A stretch of DNA of 64,000 bases from Bacteroidota bacterium (GCA_009773515.1 WSXX01000016.1:1-64000), one strand, 5' to 3'; positions 53,964-63,524 are shown, counted from the stretch's first letter. Numbers and translations: made by a program. Notes: a model not told the origin generated them from the sequence alone.

Positions 53964-55325
53964 ATGAATTTAAAAGACCGGCTTCTGAAACTGCTTAACA
54001 CCGGAAACGTCAGAAGCGTCAAAGCCAAAAAAAATATACTTGCATCCTTTGGTATAAAGGGTGTAAGTATATTAATTGGGTTTATTTTCGTGCCACTGCT
54101 TATTAATTACCTCGGAACCTTTGAATACGGAATATGGATAACACTCGGATCAATTGTAGGATGGATTAATTATTTTGACATTGGATTGGGAAATGGATTA
54201 AGAAATAAATTTGCAGAAGCCCTTGCCAAAGGTGATAATAAGCTAGCCAGAATCTATGTGAGCACCACATATGCCGCGCTAAGTATGATATTCGGTGCAT
54301 TTTTTGTGATTTTTCTGGTTGCCAATCCATTTCTCAACTGGGCTGTAATTCTGAATGGGCCGGAAGCAATGCGTTCAGAATTGAGCATTCTTGTAATGAT
54401 AACCGTTGGATTCTTTTTGCTTAGATTTATATTCAGAATGGTTGCAATCATTATCATTGCTGATCAAAGGCCGGCATTAAGCAATACATTCGATCCGATT
54501 TCAAATGTTGTTGCGCTTTCGGCGATTTTGATTCTCATGAAAACCACTGATCCATCACTTATCAACCTTGGTATTGTGCTGGGGGGAGCGCCGGTTTTGG
54601 TTTTGTTTATTGCTTCATTTTACTTTTTCAGCAAAGATTATAAAGAATTCAAGCCTATTTTAAGCCTGGTTAATTTCAAATATTTCAAAGATCTTGCCGG
54701 ACTCGGTATTCAGTTCTTTATAATTCAAATTACTGTAGTGGTCATTATGTCAACCAACAATCTGATCATTACTCAGGTGGTTGGCCCCGAGGCAGTGACC
54801 TCGTACAATGTTGCCTATAAATACTTTGGCCTGATTACAATGCTTTTTGTAATAATCACCAATACTTATTGGTCAGCATTTACCGAAGCCTATGTGAAAA
54901 AAGATTTTCTGTGGATAAAGAATGTAATGCGCGGTATGATAAAAATATGGATAGGCATTATTCTGATCATTTCTGTTATGCTGGCAGTTTCTGCGCCGTT
55001 CTACTCAATCTGGATTGGGGATAAAGTGCAGGTTCCATTTATGCTTTCAGCATTTACTGCGCTGTTTGTAGTTGTGTATTTATGGTACAGCATCTTTATT
55101 TATTTCATCAACGGCACCGGCAAAATCAAGCTTCAGCTTTATACTGCGGTAACGGTGGCTATTTTCAATATTCCGCTTTCCATTTTTCTGGCTAAAAACA
55201 TGGGCATGGGAGCAGCCGGGGTAATACTTGGCTCTTGTATTACCTATTTGCCCGGTGCAATACTGGGGCCAATTCAATATTATAAGCTGGTTAATGGCAA
55301 AGCGACAGGTATTTGGGGAAAATGA
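53964..55325 (+). CDS. Polysaccharide/O-antigen flippase (Wzx-like), copy 2
   Basis: A 453-residue paralogue of the upstream flippase, 48 nt away. The shared signatures DIGLGNGLRN, FAEALAKGDN, ARIYVSTTY and NTFDPISNV lie at the same positions, and the C termini share GIW followed by a short tail. Having two Wzx-like proteins in tandem suggests either two lipid-linked glycans or a heteromeric or redundant pair. It is followed by a DegT-type aminotransferase. Confidence 0.87.
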   Translation: MNLKDRLLKLLNTGNVRSVKAKKNILASFGIKGVSILIGFIFVPLLINYLGTFEYGIWITLGSIVGWINYFDIGLGNGLRNKFAEALAKGDNKLARIYVSTTYAALSMIFGAFFVIFLVANPFLNWAVILNGPEAMRSELSILVMITVGFFLLRFIFRMVAIIIIADQRPALSNTFDPISNVVALSAILILMKTTDPSLINLGIVLGGAPVLVLFIASFYFFSKDYKEFKPILSLVNFKYFKDLAGLGIQFFIIQITVVVIMSTNNLIITQVVGPEAVTSYNVAYKYFGLITMLFVIITNTYWSAFTEAYVKKDFLWIKNVMRGMIKIWIGIILIISVMLAVSAPFYSIWIGDKVQVPFMLSAFTALFVVVYLWYSIFIYFINGTGKIKLQLYTAVTVAIFNIPLSIFLAKNMGMGAAGVILGSCITYLPGAILGPIQYYKLVNGKATGIWGK

Positions 55326-55404
55326 TAACCAATCTGACAAAATCTCAAAATCAATCGAACCACTTCATTAATTGTATGTTTAAGTTTTACCAAAAAATGT
55401 AAAA

Positions 55405-56505
55405 ATGTATAAATATCCTGTTTATCAGCCATCCCTGAAGGGAAACGAAAGAAAATATGTAAACGATTGTATCGACACCAACTGGTTAACCTGGCAGGGA
55501 AAGTATGTTAAAGAATTTGAAACAGAGTTCGCCCGATATATAAACGTCGGATATGCTTCAACCACCTGTAATGCAACTGTGGCCCTGCATCTGGCAATGG
55601 TTGCATTGGGCATTGGCCCCGATGATGAAGTAATTGTGCCAACCCTGACCTATGTTGCTTCGGTAAATTCAATTGTTTATTGCGGCGCTAAACCTGTATT
55701 TGTTGATTCATTGCCCGAAACATGGCAAATGGATCCAAAAGATGTTGAACGGAAAATTACTCCGAAAACCAAAGCCATAATGGCTGTGCACGTTTACGGG
55801 CATCCCTGTGAAATGGATGAACTGCAATCCATCGCGAAAAACCACAACCTGTTTCTGATTGAGGATGCTGCCGAAGCTTTTGGATCAAAATACAAAGGCA
55901 AATTTACCGGCACTTTCGGCGATATCAGCATTTTCAGCTTTTTTGGCAATAAAACCATTACCACAGGCGAAGGTGGGATGATAGTGACCAACAATACCAC
56001 CATTATGGACAGGGTGAAACTATACAAGGGACAAGGTCTTGCTCAATACAGAGAGTATTGGCATGAAGTGGTTGGGTACAATTATCGTATGACGAATGTT
56101 GCTGCCGCCATTGGGCTTGCTCAGCTTGAACGTGCAGATGAACTGATTGCAAAAAAGATACTTCTTGCAAAATGGTACGACGAACTTCTTGAAGATCTTC
56201 CGGTTACATCGCATAATCCTTTTGGCGATGTTGTTCATACTTACTGGATGTATTCCATACTTGCCCAAAATGCCGATGAAAGGATTTTGCTGAGAGAAAA
56301 ACTCAAAGAGAATGGTATTGAGACACGCCCTATTTTTCATCCGGTTCATACCATGCCCATGTACACAGGCAACTTTCATCCGTTTAAAGTTGCAGAAGAC
56401 CTTGGCTGGAGAGGCATAAATCTCCCAAGTTATCCCGATTTGTCGCGTGAAAATGTAGAAGAGATCTGTTCGGTTATCCGATCATTTTATAAACCAATCT
56501 CCTGA
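55405..56505 (+). CDS. DegT/DnrJ/EryC1/StrS-family sugar aminotransferase
   Basis: A 366-residue PLP-dependent aminotransferase acting on nucleotide-linked keto-sugars, resembling perosamine-synthetase-type enzymes. The PLP lysine is K183 (FFGNKTITTGEGG) and the cofactor-binding Asp is D154 (LIEDAAEAFG). Family signatures YVASVNSIVYCGAKPVFVD and GYNYRMTNVAAAIGLAQL are present. It would provide an amino sugar for the surface glycan handled by the flippases upstream. It ends 2 nt before the next gene. Confidence 0.9.
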   Translation: MYKYPVYQPSLKGNERKYVNDCIDTNWLTWQGKYVKEFETEFARYINVGYASTTCNATVALHLAMVALGIGPDDEVIVPTLTYVASVNSIVYCGAKPVFVDSLPETWQMDPKDVERKITPKTKAIMAVHVYGHPCEMDELQSIAKNHNLFLIEDAAEAFGSKYKGKFTGTFGDISIFSFFGNKTITTGEGGMIVTNNTTIMDRVKLYKGQGLAQYREYWHEVVGYNYRMTNVAAAIGLAQLERADELIAKKILLAKWYDELLEDLPVTSHNPFGDVVHTYWMYSILAQNADERILLREKLKENGIETRPIFHPVHTMPMYTGNFHPFKVAEDLGWRGINLPSYPDLSRENVEEICSVIRSFYKPIS

Positions 56506-56507
56506 CC

Positions 56508-57554
56508 ATGAAGTTTGATGTTTATGAAGCCTGGCAACCCGAATGGAAATCTGCAATTGATAGGATTGATTCAAAACTCGCCGATGTTTATTTCCTGCCT
56601 GAATGGTACATAACCTGGGAAAATTACGAACATTCTGTAGCAAAATGCATTGTTGCAGAAGAGGATGACTATCTTTTTGTTTACCCTTTTCTGATGAGGT
56701 CAATCGAAGGTTTTGACATTGCAACCGAATGCTTTGATATACAAAGTGCGTATGGTTACGGTGGTGTTCTTACCAATAGCCTGAGTGTGCCGCAACATTT
56801 AACTGAGAAGTTCAACCACAAAGTAACCGATTGGCTCACAGAGAATAACGTAATTGCTGAGTTCGTGAGGGAACATCCGCTGCTGGATCATTGCCGGCGG
56901 GATGCGCAGTATGTGCTGGCCAGAAAGAATATTTACATCGAAGCATCACGCAACTACAGAATTCCTGAACTGAAAAATCATCAGAATGTATCTAAGTTCC
57001 GTCGCGATGCAAAATTAAAGGTGGTGATTGATGACCGTCTGGATGGGATGGATGAGTTTGTGAGACTTTATCATTTGAATGCCAACCGAATCGGGATGTC
57101 AAAATATTACTTCTTTTCAGAAGAATATTTTAACCTGATCAAAAACCTCTTGAAAGATCATGCCAGGCTCATCAACATTTATTATGAAAATAAACTGACC
57201 CACAGCTTAATCTATTTATTTTACGGTAACAAAGCATCGCTTCACCTTGCAGGTGCTGACCACTCACTATTCAAATTCAACCTGAGTGCGGTTTCATTCT
57301 TCGAATCTGTATTGTACTCGGCTGAACTTGGAATGGAAACAGTAAATATCGGAGGTGGTTTGACTGCTGATGAGCAAGATAGTCTCTATCGCTTTAAAAA
57401 GAATTTCAGCAGCAATATAAAGGATGTTTTTATTGGGAAGAAGGTCATTAATCAACTGGTTTATGACTCTCTGGTCAGGCAATGGGAAGAGAAGTATCCT
57501 CACCTGAAAGACAGGTACAGAAATTTCTTCCTGAAATACCGGCAGACGGAATAG
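56508..57554 (+). CDS. GNAT/FemAB-like acyltransferase
   Basis: A 348-residue protein of the FemAB-like GNAT group (acetyltransferase 6 type). FemAB proteins attach amino acids to cell-wall precursors; in glycan clusters the same fold acylates amino sugars. Here the preceding gene is an amino-sugar aminotransferase only 2 nt away, so N-acylation of that amino sugar is a reasonable guess. Typical segments: the DVYFLPEWYITWE start, YRIPELKNHQNVSKFRRDAKL mid-part and LGMETVNIGGG near the C terminus. The actual acyl donor is unknown. Confidence 0.75.
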   Translation: MKFDVYEAWQPEWKSAIDRIDSKLADVYFLPEWYITWENYEHSVAKCIVAEEDDYLFVYPFLMRSIEGFDIATECFDIQSAYGYGGVLTNSLSVPQHLTEKFNHKVTDWLTENNVIAEFVREHPLLDHCRRDAQYVLARKNIYIEASRNYRIPELKNHQNVSKFRRDAKLKVVIDDRLDGMDEFVRLYHLNANRIGMSKYYFFSEEYFNLIKNLLKDHARLINIYYENKLTHSLIYLFYGNKASLHLAGADHSLFKFNLSAVSFFESVLYSAELGMETVNIGGGLTADEQDSLYRFKKNFSSNIKDVFIGKKVINQLVYDSLVRQWEEKYPHLKDRYRNFFLKYRQTE

Positions 57555-57605
57555 TCGGAAAATATTGTTCAGGAAAGAGAATGCTTCAGGAATAATCAGG
57601 ACAAT

Positions 57606-58574
57606 CTAGTTTTTAGCCAAACCTTCAAGCACTTTGTCATTTTTCATATCCATAACGAGCTTTTTTGAGAAAAGTTCCGCCCCTCTTATGTTCATGTGTG
57701 TAGAGTTGTAGAAGTAGTACTTGTTGAATGACATCGAATCGTTCGAATAGTCGTAATACGGAATATTGTACTTTTGACCAAAGGATGCAAAAACGCCCAT
57801 TATTTCGGGTCTGTTTTCAACAAACAACTGACCATCAATATATTCAGGCGGGGCAACAAAAATTATCTTAATATTTTTCTTTTGACATTCGGCCAGAAAT
57901 TCATCGAACATAACAACAGATAGTGAATCCAGTTCCATTGTAAAACGGCCACCCATCTCCTCAACTGCATTGTCAAAATCAGAATTCCATTCGAGGTTTT
58001 TGCCCTGATATCCTTTTATGCGATCGGATTTCTGCCGATCGGGAGCCATTGCTATTTTTACAGCAGAAATTGAAGTTTTCCATTTTCCAAGATACCTGAT
58101 CAAAGGAACTTTTGCATCGTATTTTCCATAACCTTCATATGATGAAATTGCTTTTGCAACCAAAGTGTCGCTGGTCATATAAGGCAAAAACTGGTCGGAA
58201 TTATACAAGTCAGGCCTTTTGCCCAGCGTCATCAGGTCAACAGCATAAATGATTACTTCGGGGGCTTCATTGTATCTGAGCAAAATTTCATGACGAAGTT
58301 TCTGAAGCCAGAAATTATGACCGTTTAACCCGATATTATAGACTGAAAGGTTAAGACTATCCAAAAGAATTTTTGGATCGAAATGAACCCAGGCCCTTGA
58401 ACCACCGTAAATCAGCAGGTCCTCATTTATTTTTCCATTGTAAATGTCATTCCATACTCCAAACTCATCAGCTTTTGATTTCTTTAAAGCATTGGTAAGG
58501 AAAATATCAGCCAGATAACCTAAAATGAGCAGAGGCAAAATAAAAATCAAGACTGTTATTAAAAATTTTTTCAT
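57606..58574 (-). CDS. SGNH/DltD-like membrane-anchored protein
   Basis: A 322-residue protein with one N-terminal membrane anchor (about residues 5-28) and an extracytoplasmic SGNH-hydrolase-like domain. The catalytic-type motifs are GGSRA (Ser59) and NSTHMNIRGAELF near the C terminus, with the His of the usual DxxH replaced in context by NSTH. Such proteins partner MBOAT acyltransferases in DltB-DltD and AlgI-AlgX type systems, completing acyl transfer to a glycan. It follows the MBOAT gene by 17 nt and closes the operon. Confidence 0.78.
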   Translation of the reverse strand: MKKFLITVLIFILPLLILGYLADIFLTNALKKSKADEFGVWNDIYNGKINEDLLIYGGSRAWVHFDPKILLDSLNLSVYNIGLNGHNFWLQKLRHEILLRYNEAPEVIIYAVDLMTLGKRPDLYNSDQFLPYMTSDTLVAKAISSYEGYGKYDAKVPLIRYLGKWKTSISAVKIAMAPDRQKSDRIKGYQGKNLEWNSDFDNAVEEMGGRFTMELDSLSVVMFDEFLAECQKKNIKIIFVAPPEYIDGQLFVENRPEIMGVFASFGQKYNIPYYDYSNDSMSFNKYYFYNSTHMNIRGAELFSKKLVMDMKNDKVLEGLAKN

Positions 58575-58591
58575 TGCAAATGGTTTTTACA

Positions 58592-60043
58592 TCAGAACTG
58601 AAAGTAGATAAACTCTTTACCCGTCGCTGAAAAGAAGAAAACAATGATAATCATAAGATAATAAAAGCTCCACCTCACGGTTTTCGAAAGCGATGTGCCA
58701 ATTCCTGCAATTGCATATTCATGGCTTTTCCCAAACCATTCAATCACCATCATAACCACAATGAATATCATTGTAATCAGCACTCCCATCCTTCCTTCAA
58801 ACTGCGGCATTGAAAAGAGAGATAGAGAGAAAATATTTTTGTAGAATTCAAATGCATTTGAAATGTTATCAGATCTGAAAATCACAAAACCGATCATTGC
58901 AAGCAGAAAAACACCAACCATATTCCTGAACTCAACAAATGAAGGAATCAATTTCCCCTTGAGAGATTTCTTTTTCTTGAAAATTTTACCTTGAAGTATC
59001 AGCGGAATATAATAGCTGCCATGCAGTAACCCAAACAATACAAAAGTCCAGTTGGCACCGTGCCATATGCCAATGATAAAGAAATTTATCATAATGGCAA
59101 TTATCAGCCCTCTGTTTCCATAGTCTCTGAAATGAATTGACAAAGGTGTAAAAACGTATTCTGTCATCCACGAAGTGAGTGAAATATGCCACCGTTGCCA
59201 GAACTCTGCAATATTTTGCGAAAAGAAAGGAAAGTCGAAATTCTTTGTAATGTTAAACCCGATGAGTCTGGCAAATCCGATTGCCATATCAGAGTACCCT
59301 GAGAAGTCGGCATAGATCTGAATGGTATAAAGAAACAAACCCAGCACCAATGAGCTGGCAGGCATTGTGTCGAAATTATCGAATACCTGATTGGTGTAAA
59401 TTGCACAATTGTCAGCAACCACAATCTTTTTAAACAAGCCCCACAATATCTGCCTGAATCCATCAACTGCCTGATCATATTTGAATTCCCGCCGTTTTTC
59501 GAGTTGAGGAATCAACAAAGTTCCCCGGTCAATAGGACCTGAAATCAAACTCGGGAAAAATGAAACATAAGAGAAAAACACAATCCAGTCGGTAGTCGGT
59601 TCAATTTTCCCTTTGTTTACATCAAGCAGGTAACTCATAGTCCGGAAGGTGTAGAAACTGATTCCGAGCGGGAGTATAATTTTTAATGTGTGATAATCAA
59701 GGTTAATGTTGATGGTCTGAAATGCATCAACGAATGATGTTATAAAGAAATTGAAATATTTAAAGAACACCAGCCCCCCGATCCCCTGAATCAGTCCGAT
59801 GTAGAGGAGTAATCGTCTTTTGGCATCGCTGCCTGCTTTTGGAATGTATATGCCCAGTAAATAATTAAGGACTGAAACGCCTATCAATAAAGATAAAAAG
59901 CGCCAGTCCCACCAGGCATAAAAGAAATAACTTCCGGTTAAAATAAGGAGATTCTGAGCTTTAAGATTTCGCTGAAATACCAGCCAGTACAAAACAAAAA
60001 AGACCAGAAAAAAAACAGTGAATGGCAGTGAATTAAAAACCAT
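58592..60043 (-). CDS. MBOAT-family membrane acyltransferase (AlgI/DltB-like)
   Basis: A 483-residue integral membrane O-acyltransferase with about 10-11 membrane segments. The two conserved histidines are H286 (WQRWHISL) and H328 (IGIWHGAN), the classical MBOAT pair. It should take an acyl group from a cytoplasmic donor to an extracytoplasmic acceptor. In this operon a dedicated acyl carrier protein and an FkbH-type loading enzyme are encoded just upstream, so the donor may be a small acyl-ACP rather than acetyl-CoA. It lies 53 nt after the VOC gene and 17 nt before the SGNH gene. Confidence 0.9.
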   Translation of the reverse strand: MVFNSLPFTVFFLVFFVLYWLVFQRNLKAQNLLILTGSYFFYAWWDWRFLSLLIGVSVLNYLLGIYIPKAGSDAKRRLLLYIGLIQGIGGLVFFKYFNFFITSFVDAFQTININLDYHTLKIILPLGISFYTFRTMSYLLDVNKGKIEPTTDWIVFFSYVSFFPSLISGPIDRGTLLIPQLEKRREFKYDQAVDGFRQILWGLFKKIVVADNCAIYTNQVFDNFDTMPASSLVLGLFLYTIQIYADFSGYSDMAIGFARLIGFNITKNFDFPFFSQNIAEFWQRWHISLTSWMTEYVFTPLSIHFRDYGNRGLIIAIMINFFIIGIWHGANWTFVLFGLLHGSYYIPLILQGKIFKKKKSLKGKLIPSFVEFRNMVGVFLLAMIGFVIFRSDNISNAFEFYKNIFSLSLFSMPQFEGRMGVLITMIFIVVMMVIEWFGKSHEYAIAGIGTSLSKTVRWSFYYLMIIIVFFFSATGKEFIYFQF

Positions 60044-60096
60044 GCGCTCAATTTATTAAAGGAATATTTATACCGAAAGAATTACAGATTTTTCCA

Positions 60097-60498
60097 TCAG
60101 GCTTCAATCAACTCAAAAAGGTGAGCATCGGGTGAAAAGAGGAAGATGCATCTTTTTCCTTCAAAAGCTTCTGAGAAAAAATACTCCATTGCTTTGAAGT
60201 CCTGCATTTCCAATTCTGCAACTGCTTCAGTGATGTTATCAACTTTATACCCGATGTGATAATAAGTAACTCTTTTTTTGAGCAGATTAAAAACCTTTGA
60301 TTCTTCAGAATATGGCTGAACCAGCTCAATAAAACTTTCATCGGCAATCTGAATAAAACAGACATCTACCTTTTGGGTTTCTATTCTGAATATCTGAGAG
60401 GCGCAGTTTTGCCCAAAAATGTTTTTGTAATTCGAAACAGCACTTTGCATATCGTCAACCAGCGTTCCGACATGATGAAAATTAAGTTTGGTCTTCAT
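60097..60498 (-). CDS. VOC (glyoxalase/methylmalonyl-CoA epimerase-like) protein
   Basis: A 133-residue single-chain VOC-fold protein. The paired beta-alpha-beta-beta-beta modules are visible, with N-terminal FHHVGTLVDDM (H8/H9) and C-terminal SPDAHLFELIEA. The second-module histidine (YHIGYKV) and terminal Glu fit metal-binding positions. It resembles methylmalonyl-CoA epimerases, so it may act on a thioester, for example racemising an acyl group on the carrier protein encoded 53 nt upstream. That function is inferred from context. Confidence 0.78.
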   Translation of the reverse strand: MKTKLNFHHVGTLVDDMQSAVSNYKNIFGQNCASQIFRIETQKVDVCFIQIADESFIELVQPYSEESKVFNLLKKRVTYYHIGYKVDNITEAVAELEMQDFKAMEYFFSEAFEGKRCIFLFSPDAHLFELIEA

Positions 60499-60551
60499 TA
60501 TTGAACTTTCATTGGCAATGAAATAAACCCTGGATTTTTTGTTGACAAAGA

Positions 60552-60791
60552 TTATTTTTTGCTGATAATACCTTCAACCAGCTCTCCGATATTTTTCCAG
60601 CTCTGAATTTCTTTTGCTGTAAAACGGAGTTTAAAATGCTTTTCTATTGAAACAACAAGGTGAATATGAGTGAGAGAATCCCATCCTTCCACATCGTTGG
60701 CAGTTGTTTCATAGGCCAGTGTTACCTCCTGATCGTCAAGGGTATCTCTGAAAATTTCCTGAAGTTGACTCAAAATCTCTGCTTTGTCCAT
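60552..60791 (-). CDS. Acyl carrier protein
   Basis: A 79-residue acyl carrier protein of the non-fatty-acid type. The phosphopantetheine-accepting Ser39 lies in the DSLTH motif (EGWDSLTHIHLVVSIEKHF). The frame is open further, but ATG 60791 (MDKAEILSQL) places it just after the methyltransferase stop (1-nt gap). It would carry the acyl group made by the FkbH-like protein and pass it to the MBOAT enzyme. Confidence 0.9.
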   Translation of the reverse strand: MDKAEILSQLQEIFRDTLDDQEVTLAYETTANDVEGWDSLTHIHLVVSIEKHFKLRFTAKEIQSWKNIGELVEGIISKK

Positions 60792-60792
60792 T

Positions 60793-61701
60793 TTATTGTT
60801 GTTTTTGTTTGATAAAAGCTGCAAACATTACCGGAACTTTAAATTTATCAGCGTATTGCTGACTGACATGTTCCGAAATAACCACCTTCTCTTCGATGAT
60901 CTCGAGACCGGCCTGATTGATCAGATCCCGTATTTCCTGAACCTCATTAAACAGGTAAATATGATCAATCATAGGTGCATTTACCGGGGCTGAAATATAG
61001 GAAATTCCATCGTCACTTAAGAGATCTTTTAATTTTTTTAATAAAACCAAAGGATCTTCAAGATGTTCGAGCACTTCGCCAATGGTAATGAAACCAAAAG
61101 TTGAGTTGCTGGCATACTCTAACACGTTTTTTGTAATAAAGTTTACCTTCGGGTCATTAATAATTCCCTTGCAGATGCCAATGGAATAATCACTGATATC
61201 AACAACTTCAAACTTTACATTTTCAGGCAGCAGTTTAATTGCTGTATAACAATACAATCCGTGACCGCAACCTATTTCCAGATAACTTTCAGCAGATTTT
61301 GCATAGCCTGCAAGACTGTCAGCAAAAAATGAATAACGTTCATATTGATCGAACCAGAGAAACTGGGCAAGGGCAAGTCCGTGCATGTGGTAACACATCA
61401 TGTCGGGATTATTGTAAATGCATTTCTCGACTTCCATTAATGACACCGACGAATACTTCCCTTGTCTCAGGAAATTCATTCTTTCGATTGCCATATCGTC
61501 AAGCATTCTGAGATAGCAATCAATGCTAAAATCAAGGTCAGTATTTTCCCTGAGAAGATGCTTTTCATATTGGCTGTAGAAATCATTTGCCCTGCTGACA
61601 TACAGCTCGTTCAGGTAGTTTGTGTTTAGTCGTAATTTTTTTGCATGTGCAGGCCTCTTTGATTCAAGTTTGAGTAAAATCTCTTCAAGATAATTGTTCA
61701 T
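60793..61701 (-). CDS. SAM-dependent class I methyltransferase
   Basis: A 302-residue methyltransferase with an N-terminal helical extension (1-135) before the Rossmann core. Motif I is YLEIGCGHGLY (about 140-150), followed by KFEVVDISDYSIG (acidic loop) and FITIGEVLEHLEDP. The start ATG overlaps the FkbH-like stop (TAATG), and the ACP start lies 1 nt after its stop, so the three are translationally coupled. A plausible substrate is the ACP-bound acyl group; O-methylation by analogy with methoxymalonyl-ACP pathways is an inference. Confidence 0.85.
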   Translation of the reverse strand: MNNYLEEILLKLESKRPAHAKKLRLNTNYLNELYVSRANDFYSQYEKHLLRENTDLDFSIDCYLRMLDDMAIERMNFLRQGKYSSVSLMEVEKCIYNNPDMMCYHMHGLALAQFLWFDQYERYSFFADSLAGYAKSAESYLEIGCGHGLYCYTAIKLLPENVKFEVVDISDYSIGICKGIINDPKVNFITKNVLEYASNSTFGFITIGEVLEHLEDPLVLLKKLKDLLSDDGISYISAPVNAPMIDHIYLFNEVQEIRDLINQAGLEIIEEKVVISEHVSQQYADKFKVPVMFAAFIKQKQQ

Positions 61702-63437
61702 TACTGAAGGTTAACAGGTTTCGCAGTGATAAATGCGGTTCTTTCCTCATAACTCTTGAGATCGAGGAACCAGAATCCGTTGTCAAAAGTAAAACCGAGA
61801 TTTTTGTAGTGATCTTCAACCATGCCGTTCTTCGCAGTTGGAATAAATTCACCTTTCAATCTTTTAAAACCATGCCTGGTTCCTGACTGAACAATCGTAT
61901 TTGTGACAAAGTTTTCCATGCCACGTTTCAAAACCCGGCAACTCATAAACCAGGTATCAATAAATAGTGTTTCTGAATCTTCTTTTTCAAGGATGATGAC
62001 ACAAATAAGTCCGTTATCTCCAAATTTATCCTCAAGGGTGAATGAAAATGAAAGATGTTTTTCAGATGTTGAAATTGTTTCAATATCACTTTCGGTATAA
62101 CGCATAGTTCTGAGGTTAAACTGGTTTGATCGCTGAGAAAGCTGAGCAACCCTTGGTGTATTGAATTTATTGAAAGGTTCGATTACCGAAACCATATCAA
62201 GGCTTTTCAGGAAGTCATCTTCGTTGACAAATGACTTCTGCATGATGCTGCGTTTGGCCTCAACCTGATATTGTTTGGTTCGTTCAGCATCTTCGTTTGA
62301 GTAAGAAACTGTCTCAAATAAATTAAGTGAATAAAGGTATTCGAGATACTCAGCAGGATCTTCGGGTAATTCAGGCACAATAATTCCGGGAATATTTTCG
62401 CGGACAATATTTCTTTCAAAGGGATTGTCATCGAGAAACACCATAGAATCGAAACCAATATTCAGAATACTCTGAATCAGCCTGATATTGTCGGCTTTAT
62501 TGTTCCAGTTTGCAACAAATACAGCAATATCGTCTAGCCTTAATACCATGTCAGGATGCTTTTCAAAAGGTTCTTTTGCAACTGATTCGGTATTCTTGCT
62601 GCATACTGCGAGGATAATTCCACGGTTTTTCAGCTTTTTTGCCCAATACTGGAACTCAGTAAAAGCTTTGCCTATTCCCAGACTACCAATCTGAATATTT
62701 TCAAGACCATCATCGCCAATAACCCCACCCCAGGTAGTGTTGTCGAGATCAAGTATCAAACATTTATTTACGCGGCCATTCATGGCAGATATCAGGTCGA
62801 GTGTGCGTGATGCAACATCAGGCATTATTTCAATGCTCACAACCATCTCAGAATTTATGTAAATAGATGGTTGAAAAAATGTTTTGCGCCCGTGTAAATT
62901 CTGAATTGATGAAAGGTCACAAATATAAAACCCGGCGTGACCAGATGCATACTGCATCAATTGATAGTTAAGTTTTCTGAGTTGAAATATAAAAGAAGAT
63001 TCAAATTTGCCAGAATAATTCCCGAAAACGGTATCATCAATCTCGGTATAATTGAAGCAAATAATTTTGGCAGAACAATTTAAACCGATTGAACTGTTGA
63101 TGCCATCTATCAGTTCCATTTGCGAATCGGCAAGGGTGGAATAAGCTTCAGGTTTTAGCTTGTTGTACCGGCCAAGAAGTTTATGTGATGAGTGAAATAT
63201 GACAACTATTTCAGGGTTAAACTCATACAATTCTGAAGTCGGATCAAAGACCTGACGTTCAATCTGATTAAAATCAGCTTCCCATATGTTAAGGTCAAGA
63301 CCATAGTCATATCCTGTTCCCCTCAGCGCCTGCGATAAGAATTGTGTTGCACTATCGCCCAAAACGGCAACTCTGATGCTCTTCAGCTTCGAAAAATCGT
63401 TTTTTAGATTTTTGACCAACTGTGTAAATGTTTTCAT
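61701..63437 (-). CDS. FkbH-like HAD-IIIC protein
   Basis: A 578-residue FkbH-domain protein. FkbH enzymes dephosphorylate 1,3-bisphosphoglycerate and load the glyceryl group onto a carrier protein. Domains: an N-terminal SGNH-like part with GDS at 27-29, the HAD domain with nucleophile D230 and D232 (DLDNTTWGG), and a C-terminal GNAT-like part (about 430-570, YKNLGF near the end). Residues for HAD motifs 2-4 (VCSKN; FLDDNPFE) are present. It is the first gene of an operon with methyltransferase, ACP, VOC, MBOAT and SGNH genes. Loading glycerate is the best-supported activity. Confidence 0.88.
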   Translation of the reverse strand: MKTFTQLVKNLKNDFSKLKSIRVAVLGDSATQFLSQALRGTGYDYGLDLNIWEADFNQIERQVFDPTSELYEFNPEIVVIFHSSHKLLGRYNKLKPEAYSTLADSQMELIDGINSSIGLNCSAKIICFNYTEIDDTVFGNYSGKFESSFIFQLRKLNYQLMQYASGHAGFYICDLSSIQNLHGRKTFFQPSIYINSEMVVSIEIMPDVASRTLDLISAMNGRVNKCLILDLDNTTWGGVIGDDGLENIQIGSLGIGKAFTEFQYWAKKLKNRGIILAVCSKNTESVAKEPFEKHPDMVLRLDDIAVFVANWNNKADNIRLIQSILNIGFDSMVFLDDNPFERNIVRENIPGIIVPELPEDPAEYLEYLYSLNLFETVSYSNEDAERTKQYQVEAKRSIMQKSFVNEDDFLKSLDMVSVIEPFNKFNTPRVAQLSQRSNQFNLRTMRYTESDIETISTSEKHLSFSFTLEDKFGDNGLICVIILEKEDSETLFIDTWFMSCRVLKRGMENFVTNTIVQSGTRHGFKRLKGEFIPTAKNGMVEDHYKNLGFTFDNGFWFLDLKSYEERTAFITAKPVNLQ

Positions 63438-63493
63438 ACGGGATGATTAAAAGTAGTTTTTAGTGCAAGGGGTTTCGAAACTTTCTCCGCCAT

Positions 63494-63524
63494 CAAAAAT
63501 ACAATTTTCAGAGATAAATTCATA
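63494..63524 (-). promoter_or_regulatory. Putative promoter of the FkbH operon
   Basis: Minus strand: TATG (63524-63521), 19 nt, TATTTTTG (63501-63494). The -7 is an 8/8 match, the -33 only 3/4. About 57 nt before the ATG at 63437. Confidence 0.4.
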
